Assembly: GCA_947396885.1 (NCBI GenBank)
Contig: OX377203.1
Location: forward strand, 28,337,253-28,401,252
Direction of reading: 5' to 3'
Length of the DNA: 64,000 nt
Origin: Heligmosomoides polygyrus polygyrus
Lineage: Eukaryota > Nematoda > Chromadorea > Rhabditida > Heligmosomidae
The notes beneath the pieces are model-generated. The model did not search any database. It saw nothing but the letters and a program-made list of their open reading frames with translations, and was not told where the DNA came from. Positions 32,615 to 45,100 of the stretch are shown here, piece by piece. The translations under genes were made by a program, and so were the position numbers. How positions within the stretch are numbered: position 1 is the stretch's first letter; each line of letters opens with the position of its first letter.

Positions 32615-33143
32615 ATGGTTCGCAAGAAGACGGTAGAATCGGACGATGACAGTGATTTCAGTTCAGGTAAGTTAGAAAATGTCTTCACTTTCCTTCAGGA
32701 AACAGCATTTAGAACCTTTTCAAAATGCAGATATTTGAATTAGTCGGATGTTCGTTATTTAGACGAGGATGCTAGGCCGAAGAAGAAGACGGCTAGGAAA
32801 CGGCCCACCTCTCCAACGAAATCTCCACCAGGGCTTAAGCGAAAGCAGGCTAAACTCAATACAACCGCCAAAGTCAGCAAAGGCTCTTCAAAAGACGCAA
32901 AGAAAGGGGCCGAACAAGTAGGTGGTTTTCCTTTAACTTTTTAATCGCTTTGCTAGGTAATTCCTCTCATAACTATTAAATTTGAAAGTCTGAAGCTTTA
33001 GTCCTGAACATAAATAAAAGTATATGTGCTTATTCTTGTCCAGTGGTTCTTTTCTAAAATCATTTTAGAAAGAGGGTGGAAGCTCGTCAGAGGAGGAGAA
33101 CGAATTTGTCGAGAATTATGAGAACGATGATCTCCTGCAAATG
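32615..33143 (+). other. smc-4: smc-4 exons 1-3: N-terminal tail
   Basis: Exon 1 is 32615-32666 (MVRKKTVESDDDSDF), exon 2 32763-32917 (Lys/Arg-rich, RPKKKTARKRPTSPTK) and exon 3 33069-33143 (Glu/Asp-rich, SSSEEENEFVENYEND). This low-complexity tail before the head domain is typical of SMC4 and is probably disordered and phosphorylated, the latter by analogy only. All introns are GT-AG. Confidence 0.85.
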
Positions 33144-36100
33144 GTACGCGTCCAAGCATGACCTTCTTGACCTCCTATCTATGCATTGATCCCGATTCTG
33201 TTTATAGGTGATCCCACCAAGGCCTCAGCCATGCATGAAGCCGGATGGCAGTGGTGCCAGACTTGTCATTAGGGAGATCGTGGCCACTAATTTCAAGTCG
33301 TACTACGGTACCAAGCGAATTGGTCCCTTCCATAAGGTATGCCGTGCTATCGCCGTTTATTCGTATGAGTGAGCGTGCTTTCATTGGATTGTTTGTTTGT
33401 GCAACGTTATGTAATTGCTTTAGAATTTCACGTCCATCATAGGACCAAATGGCTCCGGGAAGAGCAACGTTATCGATTCTCTGTTGTTCGTCTTCGGTTA
33501 CAAGGTTAGGCGATACGCTAATTTTTAAGATGTTTTGTGTGTTTGGCATCTCAGGCTTAACCGCTGACGGCAACGTGGTTCTGAAGTGCCATATGAGGTG
33601 TAGGCATAGAGATGTAACGTGCACCTCTTTGCTCACACTGTTAACGGTGATGAAATTGACCAGTATCGTGGTCTTCCATGCGTCAAGCAGACTAGCTCGT
33701 TCGCGAAAGAATAGGGCGCATATAGGGGGGGGGGGATCACGTCCTACTCAATGGTTGTCCGCCTTGATGAGAACACACCAATGCTGCAAAAATAATCCTG
33801 CTTCAAAAAGCGCGAACCGCTGTGCAGAGGGGTGACCCTTCCTTTATGTCTAATTTCGTTCTTGTGCTCGGCTGGTGGAGAAGACGAACGTCTAACTGGG
33901 GCTGTAAGCCGTAATTTAGAAGAGATGAAATGTGTTCTGTGCCAAAGACTTCGGGTGGAAGTTGTTGATAATCTGTTCCGTGATGTGCTCCTAATACCTG
34001 CAGCTGACAGACAGTTAGATCATATCGGTCTCCATTGTCAGGAAGGGAGCGCGGAAGGATATGTACAGGTCAGCGGCCTAATAATGCTCGAATCATTTAA
34101 GGCGTCAAAAATCCGATCGAAGAAGTTATCGGTGCTCATTCACTCGTCCAGAGGTCATGACGACATCAACAGCTGCACTGTAGAGGTGTTCTTTGAGCAG
34201 ATCGTGGACAAGGTTTGCTTCGTATTTGTCACACAATTCGCCATCAGATTTGGAATGCACTGCTACGCAGGATGGCCACTTCGAAGTCGTTGAAGGTAGC
34301 GAGTTCAGCGTCTCACGAACAGCGTACAAGAACAACAACAGTGTATATGCCTGGAATGGGAAGGTAATGCCCCACGCTTTCTGAAGGGTCCATTTGAACT
34401 ACTGTTCATTCATTTCATGCATTTATTAGATGCGCATAAGGCTGCATGTGAAAAAACAAACGAACGTATTTTTTATGAAATATTTGTTCAGACAATGTCA
34501 ATAAAGGAGATTGCAGTCCGTCTAAGAGATCTTGGCATCGATCTCATTCACAATAGGTTCCTCATTCTTCAGGTATTGGTTCTCATTGCAGCCGTTTCTT
34601 TTTCTTCCTTCATAGTATTAAGCTGTTAAAAACTCTTTTCCTTTTAGGGAGAGGTTGAACAAATAGCCATGATGAAGCCTAAAGGTGAAAATCCACACGA
34701 AGAAGGCATGTTGGAGTACTTAGAGGACATCATCGGCTCTAGTCGATTCCGAGTGAGTTGTGCGTTTATCACGTTGTTTTTAACCATATATTTTTTTCAT
34801 TTTCCGGTGCCAATTGAAAGACTCTCGGCTAAAGTAGAAACACTGAAGGAGCAACGCACGCAGGCTTTGCAGAGGTAACTGATGTTTTTCTTCTTTGATG
34901 GGGGAGCCGGTGTTTTTCCTGCAGATAGGAAATGTTATATTTATGGCAGGGGACCATAAAATTGTCGTTATTGGCGTTAATAGATGGCGTTTTGCCACAT
35001 ATGCAAAGGACGGAGAAAGGTTTTAGAAGGTGGTCCAATGATCATAGCTCAGTTTTTCGCGTAGTCGCGCTAGACGATAGGGTCCACTTGAAAAGAGGTG
35101 AGGTTGAAATGAAGGCGGTCGAATTGAGTCTGTGCTAAGCGTCGCTTGAGAACTGTTGAAGGAAAGCTGAGTGGTTTGAGCTGCCCTCATCTACAGAAGT
35201 GAAGCCGTGTCAGCTGAAACTCTGGGTAGCGAGCCACATTGGACGAGATGGGGATGCACAGGTGAGCAAGCAGGCAGACCTGGGCTGAGATTGAGCATGA
35301 CACTGATGGAAACAGTACCGGTCCGGCTGAAGCTGAAGAACAACAGCTAGGATGCTAGTTGTTCAGCATCAGCCCTGAGCATACATCGAGATGGCCAGAG
35401 GATTACCGGGTAAGACAAACCTTCAAGCTCGAGAGTACAGAATAGAATGATGTCATTTGAAAGAAACTTGCCGTATTTGCGCTATTACCGCCGTCGAGAG
35501 TATGAAACTCACCTGATCATCCGGCTTTGTGATTGTGCGAAGCTGCACACTTAAAGGAAGAACGTTGTGCGATAAAATATGCACATTGCTGCTGCGATTG
35601 ATGTAATTCTCATTGAAAGCAACCGGGTTGGGCTATGGTAGCTGTTTAGGAGGCATATTTGCTTTTACAAAGGCACTGCCGTTATTGCAGACAGTGACAG
35701 AAGTGATGTAATAAAACTGGAGTTCAAACGAAATCTGAAAATATCAACACATCACCCCTCCTAACTTCCAACCCTCTAACCTTTTTACTCACAGTTTTGG
35801 TGCTTCACATTAAGTGCCTTTGCTATGTTGTTAATGAGAATTTTTCAGAGTGCGAGCCGCGGAAAGGGAAAAAGCTACTCTTGAGGCTCCAGTTCGTGAG
35901 ATGATATCGTACCTCAAGGCAGAAAATCATGCTGTGCTACTGAGAAACCAGCTTTTCCACATTAAAATGTACGTTTTATGACGTCATTGGTCCTTTATAG
36001 ATGTTGTTGTTGTGGTATTGTAGCCCATGCGCTGAGTTCATTTCGTCCACTTCATGCGTTTGGATCTGTAGGACTTCCATGTATCTAACTCGCCAAAGTA

Positions 36101-39100
36101 CTTAGTTTTTGCATTCTTTAGGTTCAAGATTTTGGAAGAAGCAGATGGAGTACAGCCACTTCGAGACGCCGCTTTTGAGAAGAAGCAAGCCGTCGATAAA
36201 GCTCTAAAAGACGTTCTTGACGCTAGGGAGGCGGACAACGACCGATTGGAAGCGGCTCAAAGGTTAGTAGAACAAGGTTTTGAAAAGATGCAGGGAATCA
36301 TAGCACTACTGCGGTTATACAACAATTTGCCTGTGATGCTCACTACTATCGCCTATTGTAGGGATGAAGCCCGAATAAGAGAGGAAGAGAAGGCTGCCCG
36401 GGACGAAATAGGGGCCCTGGAGCGATCGGCTAAGGCGAGGGCGAATACTATGAAGCGAAATGTTGCCGATATAGCTCGCGTCGCTGACGAAATTGAGAAG
36501 GAAAAACAAAAGGTTAGAGTAGTTTTTAACTTCTTTTACTTCTTTTTTAGTACTATGATTTACCATGTTGTTTTAGTTGGAAGAGCTGAAAGGTGTTCCC
36601 GCTAAAGCTGCTGCTAGATTGGAGGTTCTGAAGGCTTCTATTGCTGAGCTGAACGAACTTGAACGCGATAACATCAAGAAGGTAGTGATTTCCGTTAAAA
36701 AAGGTTCCGTGTTCACGATACGCGCCGTGCGCTGGCGCTGCGACGCCTGTAGAAGCCGCTTGGAAAACCCAACTCATGCAAAACTGAGCGGAGCAGAATA
36801 ATTCAAATTTCTGCCGTGTTCTTGAGAAGGCGGATTAGGGAAAAATTCATCGGGGGACGGAGGAACTTAATTAGACCGCCTCTCGTGCTGGAAGTATTCA
36901 TGTGTTCCCACCATATTTGAAGTAGAATACACAGAGAAGTTCTTTAAGCAGCAACGTCCCCTTATCTAGGCTGATGATAACCGCGACAAGTTCGACCGCA
37001 AAGCCGGTCCTGAGAAAGCTGAGAGAGCACGCCTCGAAGAAGAAATGGGAGTTCTAGTTCTGAAGGAGGTCGATGCCAAAAACAAGGTATGTTCCGTCCT
37101 AGTCTTGCACAGAAGTTATGTATTGTGACCTTGTTAACTGTTATTATTGTTTACTTATACTGTTATTGTTTTGTTTATTGTTACTGTCACTCAGATTCAC
37201 ATTGCGAAGGAAACGCTCAAGAACATGACCCACGAGGAGACGAAGTTAAGGAAACGCCTGACCGATTTCCAGAATAATCTCAGTACGTGGAAGGAGGAAT
37301 TGGAGAAGAAAACTAGGTTAGTTCATTCATTTAGACTGAGTGTATATGGAGCCCTAAGCTTTTTATTAGTTTATTTTTCGCAAAAATTGCTTGCTAGAGG
37401 AGCGCACAATGTTTTAGGTTGTTTTGTCAATGGAAAATGTTTTTGGCCTTCATTTACTGAAGTGATGCCTGATCTCCATCAGAAAGACTTGTTATTGAAA
37501 AATTTCATGCGGGAGTTCTCCTGAATGGAATCAAACAACAGTTCTTATCTTATGTTTCAGTGAGATGGACGAACTGAAGGCATCACTTCCTCGAGTGCAA
37601 GAGGAACTCGCTCAGGCTCGTGCTTCGCTCCCAGTAATCAAGGAGAAAGAAGACAGGCTCATGGAAGAGGTCAGCACTTCTTGATGATTTGCACATTTTT
37701 TACATGACTGCAAGCGGTGTCGTGATGAGTGTTAGCGAGTTGGTTACCCACGCCTCAATTCCAGGTCGTGGCAGTGTATGAGAGCAGGCGTTTTGGTAAT
37801 CTCTAGTAGACTTAGAGAGTATAGATTTGACCACTAAAATTCGGGTTGAAGTGTAAAAAACCTTATTGTTGACGCATTGCAGGTGTTCAAGACAGTCGTT
37901 TTTCGAGGCTTTCACAGAAATTTAGTTTTAAATATGGGCTTCCTTGCGGTAATTTCTCATTTATTTCTTTGGGGATCATGCCAACTCTAGATGTGCTAGG
38001 TTTTTTCCTTTTTCCCCTTTTCTAATTTTTATAGAGGCTTATGAGACCTTTCATGATAGTTGTGTTGACACGATAGATTCGTTTTAGGTTAATGTTCTAC
38101 GTTCCAAAGTTTCTGAGGACAAACAGCTTGTGTCCTCGGGATTAGCCGGAACTGAGCGACAGAAAGCGCTCACCAAGGCGAAGGCTGAAGGGCTCCTCAA
38201 GGGACTCATTGGAAGACTGGTAATTTGATTTATTCACTAAATATATACTCCTATAGTTAGCTTAAATTCTTGGATGCATTCTTATTTAACAATACAGGGT
38301 GATCTGGGAACAATCGACAAGAAGTACGATGCGGCTATTTCGACGACAACTGCAGCGTTGGACTCCTATGTAGTTGAGACAACGAATGACGGCCATGAAG
38401 CGATCGATTATCTCGTGAAGGTATTTGGTGCTTGATATTTTTTAGACGATGTGGAATGTACACTTCAGTTGTAACAAATATTGCGAATAACTGCATGTTT
38501 TAGCGAAACCTTGGCCGAACCAACTTCATCATTCTGGACAAGACCAATGAGTTCAAAGACAGTATAGAGACGAAGAAAAAATTGTACGTTTTTCTTTTAA
38601 CGTTTACGCCTTGTGAGACAATTTTTCTTGTTCCAGCCCAGCACCGCGATTGTTTGATCTCATCGATATTCCCGATCCTCGTCTGAGAAAGGTTTTCTAC
38701 TCCACTGTGTTCGATACTCTTGTTGTGGATACATTAAAGCAGGCCACCGAGCTGTCATGTAGAGACAGATGTAAGTTGAATGAAATTACTACACTTTCAC
38801 TTTCATTCAAGTTAGCCATCTTTAATAAAGTTAGAAGTGACGCTTTAAGTGTTCCGTTGCCTGTCTATTGACTGCTTTTACTCCTTTCTTCATCAGTATT
38901 ATTTCTTCATAAGAGCTGGCCTTGAAGCCCAGTAATTCCTTCAAAGTATTGTATTTGTTTTTACATGCATCCAAATAGCACACGTGACAGTAGGACCAAA
39001 CATCATGCAGAACAACACAAAAACGGAATAACACGAACGAAAGTGACCAGATTTCAATAAAGTCATCTTTGCTCATCATTCTCTAGTGTATAAATCCACA

Positions 39101-42100
39101 TTTTAAAACAGTAAAATCCACATTGGAGGAGATGCTAGGTGTAGATCCTCGGGAATACTATTATAGAATGTTGAGAAATTACGCTCGCTATCTGTGTCGC
39201 TTACCTCAGCACCCTTTATCTGCCCCTGGTCCTGCTATGGATCTGTTCATACCTCGCGACAAGAGGGACTCGTCGCCCGTGCACCACGGCGCGCTCCAGA
39301 TGCTCTTGTCGCTCTTGTCGCTCCCGTCGCCGCTGTCGCCTTTTCATTCTTTCCGGGCGCTGCCGTTGCTCTCGTCGCTGCGCGCCTTTCGCTGGCGTTG
39401 TTTTTGCCGCTGCTGTCAAGTATGAACAAACCCTATGGCACTCAGACGGATAGCTTGCTTTGAAATAATTTGCAAGATGCTCTCGAGATTGGGTCTCTTT
39501 TGGTTGTTTGCAAATACTTCATTTCCAGAATATCACAAACTAATCCTGAGGGGAAAGAAGATGTTAGGATAGGAAATCAGTTAAAAAATATGCTTTGTCG
39601 GGTCCTGTGTTTCTGGCGATTCCATACTGATTAAAATCGACGTCATGCCAGGCCTGCTCTCGGTGGGTAAACTGATTCACTGGAAACCAATGGAACACCA
39701 ATTGTCTTACACTTTTCCATCGTTTACTAGGCGAAGAGCCATTCAGTAAGAAAGGTTCCAGGCTCGAATTACTACAAGCCAATCAATCCTTTCATTACTC
39801 GGGGACCGTTGGATTAGTACCGGCTTGAGAAAAGCGAAACAGAATTTCCTGTGGGCTGTGCACTAAAAGTCGTATAAGACCACACCTTCACACCTTTGAT
39901 CTTGCAATGTTCTACAGAAACAGAGTACATGCGTAGTCTCAGAAGGTTTTGATAAGTAGCGCTCGCTATCTGCTTGATTCTTTATACTAAAAATTACTCA
40001 CATACTTGCGTCTGCAGCAGTCTGTTGCAGCACTGCGAATCGTGACACTTCTCGGACAGGTGGTGGATAGTTCTGGTACAGTGTCTGGAGGAGGCGCACC
40101 GAAATAGTAAGTTTATTCCGTCTCAAGTATCATTGCTTCGTTGTTTGTACTGTTTATTTTGTTCGTTTGTTGTCCCCGAAGGGCGACATCTTAACCGGCT
40201 GGTAATTCAGTGTCACATATTAAGTCGGCAAAGCACAAATTTCATCCATTTTAGTGGCCTTATGGGAAATAAGGAGAAAGGAAAGGCAGAACAGGCGCTT
40301 CGGGATGCACAGTCACGACTCCCAGCCTTGACGAAGGAGTTAGATTCGAAAAGCGAGAAGTTAGCAGAAACCTCCGCGGCTTGTCGACAGGTGAAGGCGC
40401 TTAGTACCACTTGCTCATCTCTTATACTGTATACTCATTTGCTTCGTGTTCAGATGGAACAGCGGATCTTCGCGCTGAGCAATGATGCCAACCGTTTGCG
40501 CACCCAGTATAACGCTTGTGACAACGAGATCCTTGTGAGTTCTTTACGTTTGTCTGTTTCTCCTTTCAACGGCTTTGTATGATTTATTACGATCTGCAGA
40601 AACTCACCGAACGGATCTCACACATGGAGAAGCAAGTCATTTACGTGAGCGAGCAGCTGCAGAAGAACCTAGCCGACGAAAACGAAGTTGCCGCTAAGAA
40701 GGCCGAAATCGAGGCTGCTACCATAGGTCAGTTTGATCTAGCATCATTGCCTAGCATCGTCTTCGAATATTCGTGAATATGAAAGGGCACTGGAAGTAAT
40801 AATGGAGATGAAAGTAGAAGGACGTCGAGCGAGGACTAGAAATGAGTCGGTGTAAGCTCCGTAGTTAATTACTGTTGCGTAAAAAATTGAAGGAAGAGAC
40901 TGCTTTTTGAGCACGAAAAAGATGTGAAGTTTCGCTTAGTAGACCTAGGAGTCAGTTTTCGGCGCTCATATGTGTCAAGTGAAGAAGATTTCCCTACATA
41001 CTTCGGCTAGGTCGCTATCGAATTGACTTTAGAGAGAGAAGAATGCGCCAAAGAAGTAGCCGCTGCGAAGGCTAAGGTAGACGTTGTTGCCGCCAAAGTG
41101 AAATCGATTTTCCACGAGTTTGTGCAGGTGAGGCATTAAGGTCTGTATCCTCCTCGAGCTGGGTGGTCAGTTTTCGTCTTTTTAGAAGTATCTCGATGAA
41201 GCCGACACTGCGAAAAAGAGGAGACAGGAGATTGAAGAACAAGCGGTAAAGGAACGAGTAAGCATAGACCTGAACGAGCACAACGTAGAGAAGGTAAGCT
41301 ACAACAAGCTCATGACTTGTGCTGGTGGTGAAGCTTTGCATCGTCGGAAATTACGAGCGAGGTTTGAAAATGAAAAGCGAAATTAAAAAGCCGATGTTAT
41401 GCATTCATCCAAATCATGGCACTGGAAATGAAGTTCTACGAACAATTGCTGCGGGATTTAGAATGAAGTGAACCAGTAAGATCTACTGTTTCGCTGGAAG
41501 TGCCACACTAATCACTGCCAGTCCTGTTGATCGAGATATACTGTTCAACGACAAAAAAAGTTCCAAACAGTATGAACTAGGAGAGGAAAACCAGCAAATG
41601 TAAGGCTAGGACTTCACCCGCTCCCTGCTGATACACCTCAAACCTAATGTAACTCTCGGTTGCGTAAAGAGATGCTACTTCCTTCGGCGACCAGTATGTG
41701 TGTTGTGGATTCGGAGGGCGGTAAACACTTTGTAAGCGACCAGTTGAGGGTAGTAGGCATATACTGTCGTGCAAGAACGAGCGCAGGAACGACGCCCTTC
41801 CCTGATATGACATTAGGTGCGAAAATCGCAAGCGAAGCCCAGATTGACAGACGAGCGGGTGGACCTCCCCGCTCAAAAGTCGTGGTCGAAAGTTGCTAAG
41901 GGATCCACGTTGGGCCTCGTGTAGGGGAGCCAAGTAAGGATGTTAGAGAAGTGAAGACGTACCTAATTCAGCTCATCATAAAGCATTCGTGTGGGCATAT
42001 CCTGAGAAGGCCCTCGGATCATCTGGTAGGTTAATATTAGATCATAAGGTATTCTTTAGTCGGCCACAAATACCTATATGGAAGGGGTATGAGGATCACG

Positions 42101-45100
42101 TTGAAGTGATCAGAATGTCTCGATAAAATAGTTTTGGGTTTGAGCTGACAAATAAGTTTAGGTAGGTGTTTTTCGAACCAACATTCTTTAGAATAATTCA
42201 ATCTTCTTGGGATAAAATTATTTTTACAGGTTCAAAACCGCATTAAATTCCTTGAAAAATCGTTGGCTGAAAAGAAGTCGAAGGAGCAAATGCTTGCTGA
42301 GGAAGAAGAGAATCTACCCAAGCAACTTACTCAAGCGAAAGCTCTACAGGCGGAACTGAAGGTAAGTGCTGTTCTTGTTGAAGCTTCAGAGTTAGTTGAA
42401 TACTCATGTTTGCTATAGCTTTATTTCTGTTAAATGTTTTGAACATTTGCTATGTTGAGGTTAAACTCAATGAAATCGAAGAGTTTCTGAAGAATACCCG
42501 CCAGAGGAGAGAGGATTTCAACAGAGACGAGCTCAAATATCTTAAGGAACTGAAGGTAATTGGCCAGAGTTGCTCTGAATATCGTTCTATGGACTGTGTA
42601 CCCAATTCCTGAAAGTGCTTACCATGCGAGGATCAGTTTAGTGCTCCATTTTCAGATATGCGCAGACGAGCTGGCAGAGAAGGAAGCGCACCTTAAGGCA
42701 CTTCACGTTGAAATTGACAAGATAAAGAAACAGGTAAGTGGTGCAGCTTCATAGGAACTCTATCGAGAAAAGACTGGAGCATTTCAGATGGAAGCTCTCA
42801 CCCTGCACCAGACGCAAGATTTCGATATCATCCCGAAAGAGCCTAGGTTCCGTCTCGCTGACGACTTGGATGATTCGTTGTTGGGCGACTTGCCTCGTCC
42901 GGAGAAGGAAACGGAGAAGAAGGGAAAGAAGGTAGTGTCTGATCTACACTCTCTTGGCGCCACTGTATTCCCTACCTATGTTGTTGGTTTAGCATGGCAG
43001 GAAGGACGCTGGTGATAGTCAAGAAGAGTATCTAGAGTCCCCCGACGGCGTCGTTCCTAAACTGACTCGAGAAGATGTGGCAGAGCTTGACCGAGAGCAC
43101 ATCAAGTTCACGCTGACAAATCTTGAACAGAAGCAACTATCTACCCGTACGGACATCAACATGCATGTCATAAACGACTACAAGGAGAAGGTGAGTTTTG
43201 GTGACTGGTGAACGGAAATATGTGTGACATATACTAGGTTGCTTTTTCGCAAGCAGTTTGGCAGAGTTGAATGAAGGTTAATCTCACCTCTAGCATTTTG
43301 TCCCTCTCACTCCCTAGCGACCTGCTTTATGCAGCGCCTGCCAGTATATCCCGTTTTTCCCACATAAAATCAGTTATTTTAGCTGAAAAAGCTGGAGAAG
43401 GAGCGAAGTTTACTCGAAGCCGCTAAGGAGACCATGGAACAACACATGGCCGTACTGGACAATATGCGTAGGGATCGATTAGCGGAGTTTATGGCAAGTG
43501 TATCCATTTCACTAACCTACTGCCAATATTCCAATTATTATCGTTTCAGGACGGGTTCGAAAAGATTGGTCTCGGGCTGAAGGAAATGTACCAGATGATC
43601 ACCCTTGGTGGCGATGCATCCTTAGACCTTAAGGATTCCATGGATCCGTTTACGCAAGGAATCCAGTTCATGTAGGTTGCGATTTACTTGTTCTAAGCAC
43701 GTAAGGCCCACAAGACACTGGTGGTTGTGATGGTGACAAACAGCAGAGAACGGCTTAGTCGGTAGACTGTTACAGGGATTCAGTCACTTGGTCAAAGATG
43801 AAGGCATGTTGAGTATCGTCCGGCCCATTCCTTAGCATTCCAATTGTAAAGGCTTTTTGTTAAATCTAGCAACCCTACCATATACAGAAGAACTAATCCG
43901 CTTGTTGATCCGTCCGTGTATTGATCGTGGCGCGTATTCGTTAGAAACAGTGCACATATTGGATAGCTTATATACAGTCGACATACCGATCGTGCGGCCA
44001 TTCATCTTCAAGCGACAATATTAATTTTTACTCGGTATTGGTCTTTATTTATTCACTCATTTATTGTGCTGTGGGAGCTGACACATAACTAAACTTCCGA
44101 GAAAAACAAAGGAAAACAACAATGTACCGAAAAACCGACAAGGGGAGTTGCATGGTTCTTGGATGAAATAAAACTTTACGTTGATGTGCGAATTCGTGTG
44201 GCTCGGTGAACAGAGTATACAGCATAAAAACGTCATTATCGAGCGACATTATTGATTTTGCCGAAAGTTGACCGACTGAGGTGCGAGTCCCGCGAGTGTG
44301 TTGGATGAGATTGCTGAATTTGTTTCCAGAATCGCATTTTTGATATGGGGAACATGCGACCCCGCCTGTTGATAAACGCAGTGTACATTGAGTGAACAGT
44401 ATCGATAAACTGATCAATACCTGTCGGTATTGTGGATTAAATTTTAGTTCTCTTACAACTTTTTGAATCGATTGAGTTAATTTTTCTGAAAATGGATCAG
44501 TTATCCGCTCGACTTCCAATATTCTTTCAGCTCTCTGACGGTCTCACAAAGTAATGAGGTTAGAAGGTGGATTCCAGTGGGGGCATTCGCTATTTCCACC
44601 TCTTAAGAAGCTATATCTCGTAGAATTGTGTGTTACTCAGAGCTGCTGAGAGGTGCTCTGATCCTCTACTAGATGCTTTTCTCAGGTATTTCGCTATAGA
44701 GGAACCTTCATTTAAACCTTGTTTTTAGGGTTCGGCCTCCGAAGAAGTCATGGAAGCAGATAGAGAACCTTTCTGGCGGAGAAAAGACTTTGGCATCCCT
44801 TTCGCTGGTCTTCGCTCTTCATCACTATCGGTTAGTTAAGATTATTTACAGGATGCTTTGTATGTCTTTTTTATTTGAAAAAAAATGTCAAAGAGGATAC
44901 AGGCATGTTGTTGCAAAGGAAAATGGGGTCTTAGAAAGTTGGGATAGAAATTTAGCATCGGGACTTTTACTAATCCTTTTTGCAAGCTATCGTAATAAGT
45001 TCATCCGAAGTAGTCTTTGATGGCGAACATGGATAACTGTTTTGATGGTGTAGGACTAATGTCTGTGGGGCCGTAATGCAGGTGAAGTTCAAGAGCACTA

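Noticed and set aside
33832..34293. 153-codon plus frame inside smc-4
   Set aside because: It spans an intron and exon 6 of smc-4; the part outside the exon has no similarity or motif.
39216..39429. Arg-rich frames in the 1.26-kb smc-4 intron
   Set aside because: They come from a GC-rich low-complexity block (CTTGTCGCTC-type repeats) that is open in both directions.
44061..44519. 152-codon minus frame in the smc-4 intron before exon 35
   Set aside because: It is long for a chance frame, but no domain, splice partner or repeat match was recognised. It is not strong enough to call a nested gene.
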